Of a DNA stretch of 57,568 nt, positions 26,619 through 35,611 are shown in pieces. Positions within the stretch are counted from its first letter, which is position 1; each line of letters begins with the position of its first letter. The stretch covers positions 1-57,568 of the forward strand of contig JAPPGF010000037.1 in NCBI GenBank assembly GCA_028875075.1, given 5' to 3'. The notes below the pieces were generated by a model. That model was not told the DNA's origin and made no database searches. It saw only the letters and a program-made list of their open reading frames with translations. The position numbers and the translations under genes are program-made. Source of the stretch: Gemmatimonadota bacterium (GTDB lineage Bacteria; Gemmatimonadota; Gemmatimonadetes; Longimicrobiales; Gaopeijiaceae).

Positions 26619-28541
26619 TCAGAACGTCGCCCGGTTCGATGCGGCCGCGTCCTCCGCGACGAGCGCTCCCTCGAAAGGCTCCGTCCCGGCACCCGGGCAG
26701 AAGTCCCCGGTGTCGCGGAAGTGCGTCGCCAGGCACAGGAACGGTGAGCCGTAGCTCCGCAGCAGCTCGACCGTCTCCGGGTAGGGCGTCCTCAGGAAGA
26801 AACCGCCCTGGCCGCCGCGCGCCATGTCGACCGGGGACTGCCCGAGCCTGCTTGGGGCAGCCACGTCCGCGCCCTTGTCGACCAAGTACTCGATCAGGTC
26901 GTTGCCGCCGCGGACCGCCGCGTAGTGGAGAGGCGTGTATCCCCAGGCGTCCTTCAGGTTCACGTCCGCTCCGTGCTCGTCCACGAGATAGCGAACGATG
27001 CGCAGGAACCCGTTCGGCACGTTGTTCTGCTGGAACGCGCCCAGCCCGAGGTACCCTCCCCCCGCAGCAGCGTGGATCGGGTACATGTTCGGCGTGCCGT
27101 GGACGATCAGGGGCAGCCCCGAGTCCTCCTGCTGCCGCCCGTCCGGCTGCCGCCGGGTGCGCAGGCCGACCGGGCCGAACGCCGTGGGGATGTGCGGATC
27201 CGCGCCGTACGCGACCAGCAGCTCGACGGCCTCGGCATCCTGCGCGAAGGCGGCGCGCCACAGCGGAGTCGCGCCCGTGAGGTCGAGCCCGATCTTGCCC
27301 TCCCACTCGAAGTGCCAGAGGTGCTTCGTGATCCTCTGGTTCGGATTCGCCCCCGCCTCGAGCAGGGCCGCCAGAACCGTCATGTAGTCGGTCTCGGTAC
27401 GGTCCTGGGCGCGAGGCTGCGGCTGATAGGTGAACTTCAGCGCCCAGCGGGTCTGGAGCGTAGCGAACAGCGGCCCCACGCCGTCCGTCTCGGTCACGAT
27501 GTTCGGATCGGCGCCCCGCTCGATCAGCTCCATCGCCAGGTCGAACTGACCGTTGAGCAACGAGAACAGGAGCGGTGTGCTGCCGTCGCCGCTCTGCTGG
27601 TCGATCGGAGCGCCGCCGTCCAACAGCGCCCGGGCCACTCCGAGGTGGCCGGCGCGCGCCGCGTGGTGGAGCGCCGACATGCCGCCGGTCTTGCCGACCA
27701 GCGCCTGGGTCGTCGGCCTCGAGACGAACTCGGGCCCGCCGATGTAGTAGCGGCCCGTGCCATCGAGTTGCGACGGCGTGAAGCCCTCGAGCACCTCGGC
27801 CACGGCCTGTTCGTCGAGCAGGAACTCGCGCTGCTTCGCGATCGCGGCCTGCTCTTCCTCGAAGCTCAGCGTCCGCTCCCCGTCGCCCCGCATCTCCTGC
27901 AACGCCTCGCTCAGGCGGTCCTGGGCCTCGCGATCGACGACCGTCCGGCGGAGAAGGTCCACCGCCTCCGTCTGGATGGACGGGTCCGCGCCGGCCTCCA
28001 GCAACGCGCGTACCGCCCCGACACGGCCGTTGGCCGCCGCGAACATGAGCGCGGTCTGCCCGGATGCGCCCTCCAGCGCGTTCACGGGCGCGCCTTCCGC
28101 GATCAGGATCCGCACCACGTCCTCACCCTCTAGCGCCTTCGCAGCCAGGTGGAGGGGCGTGACACCCGTCGAGGTCGTCGTCGCAGCGACGTCCGCGCCG
28201 GCCTCGATCAGCCGCGTCACGACCCGGGCCTGCACGGCGCCGGCGGCGAGGTGCAGCGGCGTATACTCGCCGATCCTGGTCTTCGCATGGACGTCGGCCT
28301 GGGCGTCGAGCAGCAGCTCGACGATCGGCAGATTGCCCGCCTGCGCCGCCATGTGCAGGGCGCTCAGCCCGTCGCCCTGAGCGGCGTTCGGGTCCGCGCC
28401 GCCGTCCAACATCGAGCGGACGGCCGGCTCGTCACCCGCCTTGACCGCGTCGATCAGCGGATCAGGGGACGGCGCCGCGGCCGCCAGGAGGGCGGCCGCG
28501 AAGGCGAGGGCCGCCATGCCCGTCCCGGTCCTCCGGTTCAT
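26619..28541 (-). CDS. secreted ankyrin-repeat protein
   Basis: This 640-residue protein has a short signal peptide (residues 1-23) and about ten ankyrin repeats. TPLHLAA, ALHMAA, TPLHYAA and GADVN or GADPN signatures recur from about residue 27 to the end. An inserted region near residues 200-270 is helical and charged, and is not ankyrin-like. The late YPIHAAAGGGYLGLG segment is an unusual, extended repeat. Ankyrin repeats bind proteins. Its ATG (28541) overlaps the TGA of the DUF1552 gene (ATGA), so translation is coupled and it is the third gene of an operon with the DUF1592 protein. An extracytoplasmic scaffold is the best guess. Confidence 0.88.
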   Translation of the reverse strand: MNRRTGTGMAALAFAAALLAAAAPSPDPLIDAVKAGDEPAVRSMLDGGADPNAAQGDGLSALHMAAQAGNLPIVELLLDAQADVHAKTRIGEYTPLHLAAGAVQARVVTRLIEAGADVAATTTSTGVTPLHLAAKALEGEDVVRILIAEGAPVNALEGASGQTALMFAAANGRVGAVRALLEAGADPSIQTEAVDLLRRTVVDREAQDRLSEALQEMRGDGERTLSFEEEQAAIAKQREFLLDEQAVAEVLEGFTPSQLDGTGRYYIGGPEFVSRPTTQALVGKTGGMSALHHAARAGHLGVARALLDGGAPIDQQSGDGSTPLLFSLLNGQFDLAMELIERGADPNIVTETDGVGPLFATLQTRWALKFTYQPQPRAQDRTETDYMTVLAALLEAGANPNQRITKHLWHFEWEGKIGLDLTGATPLWRAAFAQDAEAVELLVAYGADPHIPTAFGPVGLRTRRQPDGRQQEDSGLPLIVHGTPNMYPIHAAAGGGYLGLGAFQQNNVPNGFLRIVRYLVDEHGADVNLKDAWGYTPLHYAAVRGGNDLIEYLVDKGADVAAPSRLGQSPVDMARGGQGGFFLRTPYPETVELLRSYGSPFLCLATHFRDTGDFCPGAGTEPFEGALVAEDAAASNRATF

Positions 28542-29959
28542 GCGCCCGCCTCCAGCGTTGCGCCGGGCGTGCTCGCATATCTGAGCGCCAGTTCGCCCGT
28601 GCTGTCGCCGATGTGTGAGAAGTCGTCGTGCCCGATCGACTGCATTAGGCTGACGAACGCGTTCGCCATCGGCGTGCCCTCGGGCGCCCGGATATGCACA
28701 TTGCCCTCGAGCGCGCCGTTCGCCTTCCCGAAGAGGACGAGCGGGCAGCGGCGATGGTTGTGCAGATTGGGATCGCCCATCGAAGAGCCCCACACGATGG
28801 CCGTCTTGTCCAAGAGCGGCACTCCCGCGTCCGTAGTCGTCTTCATCTTCTCGAGCAGGTACGCCATCTGCGCCGTGCGATACGTGTTGATCTTGTTGTA
28901 GTCCAGGATGTCGGCGGGCACGTTGCCGTGGTGCGAGGCTCCGTGCCACGACTTGTTCGTGCCGGACTCCGGGTGCGTCCGATTCTCCTGGTCCACGCCC
29001 GCGATGAGCGTGATCACCCGCGTCAGATCGGCCTGCAAGGCGAGCACCTGAAGGTCGAACATCAGCTCCATGTGCTCCTCCCAACGGTCCGGGATCCCGG
29101 TCGGTGCCTCCGGCATGGCCCGCTCCTCGCCGCTCGAGTTCTGCGCCTCGACCAACCCGATGCGCCGCTCCAGCTCGCGGAGGTGCGTGCTGTACTCGTC
29201 CAGCGCGAGCCGGTCCGTCGCGCCGAGCGTCCGCTTCAGGTCGGCCAGCTCGCCGGCGATGAAGTCCAGCACGCTGCGGTTCTTGCGCAGCCGGTTGACT
29301 CGGTCGGCCGCCGAGTGCCCGGCGCCGAACAGCTGCTCGAACACGGCCCTGGGCTCGCGGATCGCGGGAAGCGGATCCGTGGGGGTGCGCCACGCGACCG
29401 AGAAGGTGTAGGCGCAGTGGTAGTTGTAGGCGCAGGAGCGGTCGATGCGCGACACGGTTAGCTCGAGCGACGGCATCGCCGTCTCCTGGCCGAAGCGGTC
29501 GGCGTGGATCTGGTCGATGGACTTCCCGCAGAAGACGTCCGCCTCGGTCTGGAGCGGATGCGACTGCGAGAGGAACACGGCGGTCGTGCGGTCGTGGTCG
29601 CCGCCGATCTCCTCCGCCTTGAACGGCTCGGCCATCCGGCAATCCAACTGGCTCACGACCGTCATGTAGTCCTGGTACGCTTCGAGCGGCTTGAGCTGGT
29701 TCTGCTCGCCGAGCTCGAAGTCCCTACCGATCTTGGCGGGGGCGAACAGATACTGGCTGTCGCCCCAGTCGTTGCTGCCCGCGCAGCCCATGGCTTCGTA
29801 GATCGCGACCATGCGCGTGAAGCCCTCCGCGGGGTCGCGGAACGCGCGGCCCGCCGGGGCCATGGCATCGAGGAACGGAAGCGCGACGGACGCCCCGGAG
29901 CCGCGCAGGAAGGTGCGGCGCGAAAGATGCTTTCCGGTGATGTAATGCATTGGCTCCAT
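28538..29959 (-). CDS. DUF1552 protein, probable Tat substrate
   Basis: This 473-residue protein begins with a Tat-type signal: SRRTFLRGSGASVALPFLDAM at about residues 13-33. The rest matches DUF1552: VAIYEAMG, GGDHDRTTAVFLSQSHP, LELTVSRIDRSCAYNYHC, an extended helical arm, and a late HHGN....YNKINTYR plus IVWGSSMGDPN..NH. Such proteins resemble the DUF1501/alkaline-phosphatase superfamily, with His and Asp residues that could bind metal, but no activity is established. It follows the DUF1592 gene by 5 bases and overlaps the ankyrin gene by 4. The ATG is at 29959; a second Met at 29950 is possible. Export as a folded, cofactor-bearing protein is inferred from the Tat motif. Confidence 0.9.
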   Translation of the reverse strand: MEPMHYITGKHLSRRTFLRGSGASVALPFLDAMAPAGRAFRDPAEGFTRMVAIYEAMGCAGSNDWGDSQYLFAPAKIGRDFELGEQNQLKPLEAYQDYMTVVSQLDCRMAEPFKAEEIGGDHDRTTAVFLSQSHPLQTEADVFCGKSIDQIHADRFGQETAMPSLELTVSRIDRSCAYNYHCAYTFSVAWRTPTDPLPAIREPRAVFEQLFGAGHSAADRVNRLRKNRSVLDFIAGELADLKRTLGATDRLALDEYSTHLRELERRIGLVEAQNSSGEERAMPEAPTGIPDRWEEHMELMFDLQVLALQADLTRVITLIAGVDQENRTHPESGTNKSWHGASHHGNVPADILDYNKINTYRTAQMAYLLEKMKTTTDAGVPLLDKTAIVWGSSMGDPNLHNHRRCPLVLFGKANGALEGNVHIRAPEGTPMANAFVSLMQSIGHDDFSHIGDSTGELALRYASTPGATLEAGA

Positions 29960-29964
29960 CCCCC

Positions 29965-32421
29965 CTAGTTGGCGGTGGTTTGGGCTTGTCTCATCTGGAA
30001 CAGATCGCTCTGCACGACGCCGAGGACAAAGTCCTTCACCTTGTATCCCTCGGCCTCCGCAGAGCGCGTGATCACACGAACGGTCGGCTGGTCGTAGTAC
30101 TCCGTCGGTCGGCCGATCGCATAGGACATCAGCTTGTTGGTAAAGTTACGCACCAGCGGTATCGGCCGCTTCAGCAGCACGTCGGCCAGCTGGCTCGGCG
30201 TGCTGATCTGGGTGCCGTCGTAGAACTGACCGCGCGTGTCGAGCGGCTGCATGTTCTCGCGGATCCGCCACTTGCCGGTCACGTCGAAGTTGTCCAGCGC
30301 CAGCCCCATGGGATCCATGAAGCGATGGCAGGAGTTGCACACCGGCGCTGCCCGGTGACGCTCCATTCGCTCGCGCGTCGTGAGCGGACGCCCGTCGCCC
30401 GAGGACGGGCTGGCCGCAAAGGCCGGAACGTTGGGCGGAGGCGGAGGCGGAGGCGTACCCATGAGCACTTCCATGACCCACTTGCCGCGCAGCACGGGCG
30501 ACGTCCGGTCAGACATGGACGTCAACTGCATGACGCTGCCGTGGCCGAGGATGCCCCGGCGGTTGTCGTTCGGATAAGAGACCATGCGCATCTCGTCACC
30601 CGCGACCCCCTCGATGCCGTAGTGCTCGGCGAGGACCTCGTTGGCGTAGGTGTACCTGGCGCTGAAGAGCTCGAGCAGGCTCCTGTCCTCCCGGAGGAGG
30701 TGCATGAACAGCATCTCGGTCTCCTTGACCATCGACTCGGCGAGCTGCTTCGAGAAGTCGGGAAAGAGGTACCGCTCCGGCCAGACCTTGCCGACGTCCT
30801 GAAGCCGCAGCCACTGGTGCACGAACCGGGTCGCCAGCGCCTCGGCGCGCGGATCGGCGAGCATCCTCTGAACCTGCTGGTCCAGTACGGCCGGATCGGA
30901 GAGCCTGCCGGCCTCGGCCAGCTCCAGCAGCTCTTCGTCGGGCGCGGTGGCCCACAGGAAGAACGAGAGCCTTGTGGCGAGATCGATGTCGCTCAGCCGG
31001 TACGTCTGCCCCGGCCGCACGGTCGTGGGTTCGCGCTCGAAGCGGAACACGAACTCGGGTGACGCCAGGATCCCCTGCAGGACGGTCCGTACCGCGATGT
31101 CGAAGCCCTCGCCCTCGACCGTCTCGTCATAGAGGACCATGAGGTCGGCGACGTCGTCGTCGGTGGCCTCGCGACGAAAGGCCCTCTCGACGAGGTTGCG
31201 CGTGATGCGCTCCGCGCAGGGACGCTCGTCCGCCGACGACACGGGCCGGCAGACGAAGATGCGCTGACGCGCGGGCGTGTCGGCCAGGCCCTCGATGCTG
31301 GTCGGCCCGGTCACCATCACCGCCGTCAAGTGCGTGAGCGCGGTGAGCCCGTAGTCGTTGCCCCGCGTGCCGGCCCAGGACCACGCGGTCGGCTGGAAGC
31401 GATCCTCGTAGGGACCTTCGAGCAAGTTGACGAACGAGGCCGATACCTCGTGCTGGCCAGCGGTCACGAAGATGGGCGGCGTGTGGAGCAGGCTGTACCT
31501 GTCGCGGTTGGAGCCGGCCGAGGCGCCCTGATTGTTGTTCGCCAGCATGAGCGTCGCGACGATCTCGCCGTCGATCGTGACGACCATGTCCTCCATCGAG
31601 GTCTGGTTCCCGCTGCCCAGGGCGGTCTCGAAGTTGAAGACATAGTCGCCGTCGGCCGGGAAAGTATGCCTCACCACCATGCCGCCGCGGGTCCCGAAGG
31701 GAGTCCCCTCGATGTGGTCCCACGGGTGCTGCGAAACCTCGACGGGGTTCGAGTACTTGGTCGACACAGAGACCGCGTCCGGCTCGCCGACGGCCATGCG
31801 GGCCACGTCGCTGGCCGCCCGCAGGAAGGAATCGAGAAGGGTGGTCGAGAGCGACTGCGAGGTCGCCGTGTTGTCGAAGCTCCCTACGAGCACGTCGGGC
31901 GGCAACCAGCGGCCCGCGTCCACGTCGATGCCGAGCAGATCCTCGACGACGCGGGAGTACTCCGCGCGCGAGAGCCGCGAGAAGCGCCGCTCGCCCAGGT
32001 TCGGAGCGGTCCGCGCGGCCTCGTCCACCTTGGCCTCGATGGTCTCGACGAGCGCCTGCAGGGTGTCGCCGCCGGGACGCGGGGCGTCGGGCGGGGGCAT
32101 CATGCCGGCGCGCAGCTTGCGGATCATGCGCTCCGCGATGTCCGGGTGCTCGCCGATGCGTTCGATGTCGAGTCCCTGGAACGAGACGTTGCCTGTCATC
32201 ATCGGGTCGTTGTGACAGACGACGCAGTAGCGCTGCACGGTCTCCGTCAGCGTAGCCGCCGGAACCGGCTGCGCCGACACGGACGGCGCGGGGCGTGCGG
32301 CCGGCTGGGCGTGTACGGCTCCAGGCTGCGGCTCGGAAGACGGACGCAGCAACTCGGCCGACCCGCCGGCAAGGACCAGCGACACTCCTGCGAAGACGGC
32401 ACCGAGAGCGAGTATCCTCAT
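29965..32421 (-). CDS. DUF1592/PSCyt-type c-cytochrome protein
   Basis: This 818-residue secreted protein starts with a signal peptide. It carries a CVVCH haem c motif near residue 66, a DUF1587-type segment (RFSRLSRAEYSRVVEDLLG near 140-160), a carbohydrate-binding-like beta region, and DUF1592 (ESPFxFR-like ASPEFVFRFERE, LATRLSFFLWATAPDEELL). DUF1588 and DUF1585 follow, with a second CNSCH at residues 695-699 in HRAAPVCNSCHRFMDPMG. A Gly-Thr-Pro-rich linker (seven prolines) precedes it. These multi-domain proteins are common in Planctomycetes, Acidobacteria and Gemmatimonadota; the reaction is unknown. Start ATG 32421. It heads a three-gene operon with DUF1552 and the ankyrin protein. Haem attachment may depend on CcdA. 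Confidence 0.9.
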   Translation of the reverse strand: MRILALGAVFAGVSLVLAGGSAELLRPSSEPQPGAVHAQPAARPAPSVSAQPVPAATLTETVQRYCVVCHNDPMMTGNVSFQGLDIERIGEHPDIAERMIRKLRAGMMPPPDAPRPGGDTLQALVETIEAKVDEAARTAPNLGERRFSRLSRAEYSRVVEDLLGIDVDAGRWLPPDVLVGSFDNTATSQSLSTTLLDSFLRAASDVARMAVGEPDAVSVSTKYSNPVEVSQHPWDHIEGTPFGTRGGMVVRHTFPADGDYVFNFETALGSGNQTSMEDMVVTIDGEIVATLMLANNNQGASAGSNRDRYSLLHTPPIFVTAGQHEVSASFVNLLEGPYEDRFQPTAWSWAGTRGNDYGLTALTHLTAVMVTGPTSIEGLADTPARQRIFVCRPVSSADERPCAERITRNLVERAFRREATDDDVADLMVLYDETVEGEGFDIAVRTVLQGILASPEFVFRFEREPTTVRPGQTYRLSDIDLATRLSFFLWATAPDEELLELAEAGRLSDPAVLDQQVQRMLADPRAEALATRFVHQWLRLQDVGKVWPERYLFPDFSKQLAESMVKETEMLFMHLLREDRSLLELFSARYTYANEVLAEHYGIEGVAGDEMRMVSYPNDNRRGILGHGSVMQLTSMSDRTSPVLRGKWVMEVLMGTPPPPPPPNVPAFAASPSSGDGRPLTTRERMERHRAAPVCNSCHRFMDPMGLALDNFDVTGKWRIRENMQPLDTRGQFYDGTQISTPSQLADVLLKRPIPLVRNFTNKLMSYAIGRPTEYYDQPTVRVITRSAEAEGYKVKDFVLGVVQSDLFQMRQAQTTAN

Positions 32422-32641
32422 GCGCACCCCTTCAGACGTTTGTCGGAGGCCGGGAGCTCTCCGCACACGAACGGACAACCGGTATAAATTAGAGACACGT
32501 CGCGGGGCCGCAATGCTGCCAGCACGCGGCGCGACTGCCGGCCTCGGCGCCTATCAACCCACAGGTATTATAATATGTAGCAGGGCAGCGCGCGCCCTGG
32601 GCATGTGAAGACTCGGCGGGCGGGCGACCCGACCGGTCCGC

Positions 32642-33307
32642 CTAGCCCAGATCCAGGCCGAGCTGACGCGTAGCCATCAGCTTCCGATGATGAGGAGTGG
32701 GTCCCAGCCTGTGCAGGGCCTCCAGGTGATCCGCTGTCGCGTACCCCGCATTGCGCTCCCAGCCGTAACCGGGATGGCGAAGCGCGAGCCGTGTCATGAT
32801 GCGGTCGCGCACGACCTTGGCCACGATCGACGCGCACGCCACCGAATGGATCCCCGCGTCGGCGGCCACCACCGCGTCGTGCGGGCGGCCGAGGCTCCGC
32901 ATCGGAAGTCCGTCCACGACGACGTGCTCAGGCGCCCGGGGAAGACGCTCCAGCGCCCGCCGCATCGCCAGCGCGGTCGCCTCCAGGACATTGATCCGGT
33001 CGATTACCCGCACCGAAGCCGAGCCGACCGCCACGGCGGCCGCGCGCACGAGAACGTCGGCGTAGACGCTCTCCCTGCGCGCGCGACTGAGCAGCTTCGA
33101 GTCCGCCGCCCCGTCGACGGCCACGCCGGGCTCCAGGATCACGGCCGCGGCGACGACCGGCCCCGCGAGGGGCCCGCGGCCGGCCTCGTCCACGCCGGCG
33201 AGTCCCGAGACGCCCTGGCTCCAGTACTTCCGCTCGTAGTCGAGCAGGCCCCCCGACCGCGGATCCTCTGGGCCGGGCCCTATCGCCGCTCGGGCTCGCT
33301 CCGGCAC
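32642..33307 (-). CDS. rnhB: ribonuclease HII
   Basis: This 221-residue endonuclease cleaves the RNA strand of RNA-DNA hybrids and removes misinserted ribonucleotides. The family motif GVDEAGRGPLAGPVVAAAV covers residues 38-56 with catalytic Asp40 and Glu41. Later lie DSKLLS, VVDGLP and ACASIVAKVVRD, then HPGYGWERNAGY. Start GTG 33307 gives a 30-residue leader before the core, longer than many homologues. It is last in the ffh-rplS operon, 28 bases after rplS. It is followed by a CAGGGC/GCCCTG inverted repeat near 32579-32600 that could stop transcription. Confidence 0.94.
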   Translation of the reverse strand: MPERARAAIGPGPEDPRSGGLLDYERKYWSQGVSGLAGVDEAGRGPLAGPVVAAAVILEPGVAVDGAADSKLLSRARRESVYADVLVRAAAVAVGSASVRVIDRINVLEATALAMRRALERLPRAPEHVVVDGLPMRSLGRPHDAVVAADAGIHSVACASIVAKVVRDRIMTRLALRHPGYGWERNAGYATADHLEALHRLGPTPHHRKLMATRQLGLDLG

Positions 33308-33335
33308 GGGGCACCTCCGCGGCGCCGGCCTCGCG

Positions 33336-33686
33336 TCAGCGCGTCCGCTTTTCCGGGATCCTTGCCGCCTTGCCCTTAAGCTTGCGGAGGTAGTAGAGCT
33401 TCGCGCGCCGGACCCGGCCGCGTCTGACCACGTCGACGCCCTTCACCGTCGGCGCCTCCACGGGAAAGACACGCTCGACGCCCACTCCGCTCGAGACCTT
33501 GCGCACCGTGAACGTGGCGCCCCTGCCGCCGCCGCGGCGCGCGATGCACACGCCCTCGAAGGCCTGGATGCGCTCCTTGTCCCCCTCGCGCACGCGATAG
33601 AGCACGCGCACGGTGTCTCCCGGCGCGAACTCGGGGAGGTCGTCCCGGAGCTGCTCCTTCTCGACCTGCTGAAGCACGCCTGCCAT
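33336..33686 (-). CDS. rplS: 50S ribosomal protein L19
   Basis: This 116-residue ribosomal protein contains the family segments [47 protein letters not shown] and [22 protein letters not shown]. It sits at the 30S-50S interface. A GAGGAGGT ribosome site lies just before ATG 33686. The gene follows trmD by 97 bases, the longest gap in the operon, and precedes rnhB by 28. The length is typical (about 115). Confidence 0.97.
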   Translation of the reverse strand: MAGVLQQVEKEQLRDDLPEFAPGDTVRVLYRVREGDKERIQAFEGVCIARRGGGRGATFTVRKVSSGVGVERVFPVEAPTVKGVDVVRRGRVRRAKLYYLRKLKGKAARIPEKRTR

Positions 33687-33783
33687 GGTGACCTCCTCGG
33701 GGGCGAACCGAATCGAGCCGCAGTCCAGCCTAGAATTTTAACCCAGCGGGAAGATTCTGTCAGTCCCGAGCCCGGCACCCGCC

Positions 33784-34497
33784 TCAGCCCCCGCCTTCAG
33801 GTTCGTCCCCGAACTTGAAGGACCTCCCTCGCCACAGCTCGGGCCGGCGCTCGCGCGTGATGCGCTCGGCCTCCGTGCGGCGCCACCGTTCGATGCGGGC
33901 ATGGTCTCCCGAGCGCAGCACCTCGGGGATCCCGTGGCCGCGGTACTCGGCCGGTCGCGTGTAGGAGGGGGCCGACAAGAGCTCCTCTTCGTAGAACGAA
34001 TCGGAGGCCGCCGAGTCGTGGTCCCCGAGCGCCCCCGGCAACAGGCGCACTACGGCGTCCAGCACCGAGAGCGCGGCAATCTCCCCCCCCGAAAGCACGA
34101 AGTCTCCGAGCGAGATCTCCTCCGTGGCCAGATGATCCGCGACCCGTTGATCGACGTCCTTGTAGTGGCCGCACAGGAGCGTGAGGTCGGAGGCCACGCT
34201 GTAGCGGACCGCGTCCTGATGGCGGAACACCCGGCCTCTGGGAGAGAGCAGCACGACTGGGCCGGAGGGCCGGAGGGTGTCGACCGCCTCGAAGAACGGC
34301 TCGGGCTTCAGCACCATCCCGGAGCCCCCTCCGTAGGGCACGTCGTCCACCGTGCGGTGAGGGTCGTGCGCGAAGTCGCGCAGATCGACGACCCGATAGT
34401 CGACCGCCCCGGCGTCCTTCGCGCGCTTGGGGATCGACAACGCGAGCGGACCGTCGAAGAAATTCGGGAAGATCGTGACGATGTTGATGCGCAGCAC
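33784..34497 (-). CDS. trmD: tRNA (guanine-N1-)-methyltransferase
   Basis: This 237-residue SPOUT methyltransferase modifies G37 next to the anticodon and prevents frameshifting. Conserved segments are NIVTIFPNFFDGPL (2-18 region), DDVPYGGGSGMVLKPEP, LLCGHYKDVDQRV, SLGDFVLSGGE with the S-adenosylmethionine-binding trefoil knot, and AARPAEYRG-like TRPAEYRGHGIPEVLRSGDH. Start GTG 34497 is preceded by AGGAGG at the right spacing. It follows rimM by 9 bases. The length matches the family (about 240). Confidence 0.96.
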   Translation of the reverse strand: MLRINIVTIFPNFFDGPLALSIPKRAKDAGAVDYRVVDLRDFAHDPHRTVDDVPYGGGSGMVLKPEPFFEAVDTLRPSGPVVLLSPRGRVFRHQDAVRYSVASDLTLLCGHYKDVDQRVADHLATEEISLGDFVLSGGEIAALSVLDAVVRLLPGALGDHDSAASDSFYEEELLSAPSYTRPAEYRGHGIPEVLRSGDHARIERWRRTEAERITRERRPELWRGRSFKFGDEPEGGG

Positions 34498-34506
34498 GTG
34501 TCCCTC

Positions 34507-35046
34507 CTACTCAAGCAGCCCTTCGGGAAGTTCGACGACCAGACGACTACCCTCCACGTCCACCTCGCGCACGATGTGGCCGGCGAACGGGATGAGGACA
34601 TCTCCTTGCGCCGTGCGGACCTCCAGCAGGTCGGAGGGCTCAAGCTCGAACACCTCGGTCACCTCGCCGACCCGCTCGCCGTCACCGGCCAGGACCTCGA
34701 GCCCGATCAGGTCGTGCACGAACACCTCTCCCTCGGCGAGCGGAGGCAGCAGCGCTCGCTCGATCAAGACGTAGCGTCCCCGGAGGGACTCCGCCGCGCT
34801 CCGCTCCCCGACGCCTCCAAACGTTACCAGCCACCCCTGCCGGTACGGCCGCGCCGCGGCGACGCGCAGGGGCGGGAGCGCCGGATCGGGCTGGGCGCCG
34901 TCCTCGTCGGAGGGCCGCAGGACCACCCCGGGCGCGAAGACGTCGCCGGGGTTGTCCGTGAGCGAGCGCACCAGCAGCTCGCCTCCGGTCCCGTGCGGTC
35001 GGGAGACGTGGCCGACGACCAGGAACTCCGTCTCCGGGCGTGGCAA
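34507..35046 (-). CDS. rimM: 16S rRNA processing protein RimM
   Basis: This 179-residue protein helps mature the 30S subunit head and binds S19. The N-terminal barrel carries VVGHVSRPHGTGGELLVRSLTDNP, and the C-terminal PRC-barrel has YVLIERALLPPLAEGEVFVHDLIGLEV and VLIPFAGHIVREVD. An acidic/Pro loop near residues 47-57 is longer than in many homologues. Start TTG 35046 (PRPETEFLVVGHV) is the only start giving the full first strand; it has no strong ribosome site. It sits 30 bases after rpsP and 9 before trmD, the standard order. Confidence 0.92.
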   Translation of the reverse strand: MPRPETEFLVVGHVSRPHGTGGELLVRSLTDNPGDVFAPGVVLRPSDEDGAQPDPALPPLRVAAARPYRQGWLVTFGGVGERSAAESLRGRYVLIERALLPPLAEGEVFVHDLIGLEVLAGDGERVGEVTEVFELEPSDLLEVRTAQGDVLIPFAGHIVREVDVEGSRLVVELPEGLLE

Positions 35047-35076
35047 GTGGCGCTGGAACCCCGCAGGCCGTCGAGC

Positions 35077-35586
35077 CTAGCTCCGGCCCGCGCCTTCGGC
35101 CGCTCCGTCCTCGTCGCTCTCGCCCGCCTGCTGCTGGTCTTCGGCCTCCGCTCGAGGAGCGCCCTCCTGCCCGTCCTCGCCCCCGGCCGCCGCCTCGACG
35201 GCGGAAGCGCCGTCCTGGGAGGCGGCCTCCTCACCCGGCTGGGCGGGCTCTGCGGGCTCGGCAGCTTCGCTCGCCTCTTGCTCCTCGGCGCGGCGGGCCG
35301 CATGCGCCTCGGGCTCGGGCTCGCCGAGCGCGAGTTCGGGGCCGCCCCCCTGGCGCGCCCGCCGGACGAGCGACGAGACCGTCTCGCTCGGCTTGGCGCC
35401 GTGCCCGATCCAGTAGTCAACCCGCTCGAGGTCGAGAACCAGACGCGCGGGCGTGGCCTTGGGCCTGTAGTAGCCGAGGTTCTCCACGATCCGCCCGTCA
35501 CGCGGCGCGCGGCTGTCGGCCACGACCACGCGGTAGTGCGGCTGTTTTTTCCGGCCCATGCGCCGGAGCCTGATACGTACGGACAT
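35077..35586 (-). CDS. rpsP: 30S ribosomal protein S16 with long acidic tail
   Basis: This 169-residue protein contains a standard S16 core in residues 1-82: [37 protein letters not shown] and [15 protein letters not shown]. The remaining 85 or so residues form a low-complexity tail very rich in Glu, Ala, Gln and Gly. S16 is normally 80-95 residues long, so the tail doubles its length; it is continuous with the core, without frameshift. The tail probably is disordered and solvent-exposed. The gene sits between ffh (25 bases) and rimM (30 bases); the khpA gene that often separates rpsP and rimM is absent. Confidence 0.95.
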   Translation of the reverse strand: MSVRIRLRRMGRKKQPHYRVVVADSRAPRDGRIVENLGYYRPKATPARLVLDLERVDYWIGHGAKPSETVSSLVRRARQGGGPELALGEPEPEAHAARRAEEQEASEAAEPAEPAQPGEEAASQDGASAVEAAAGGEDGQEGAPRAEAEDQQQAGESDEDGAAEGAGRS

Positions 35587-35611
35587 CTTCGTTCCTCTGC
35601 GCTTTGCGTCC

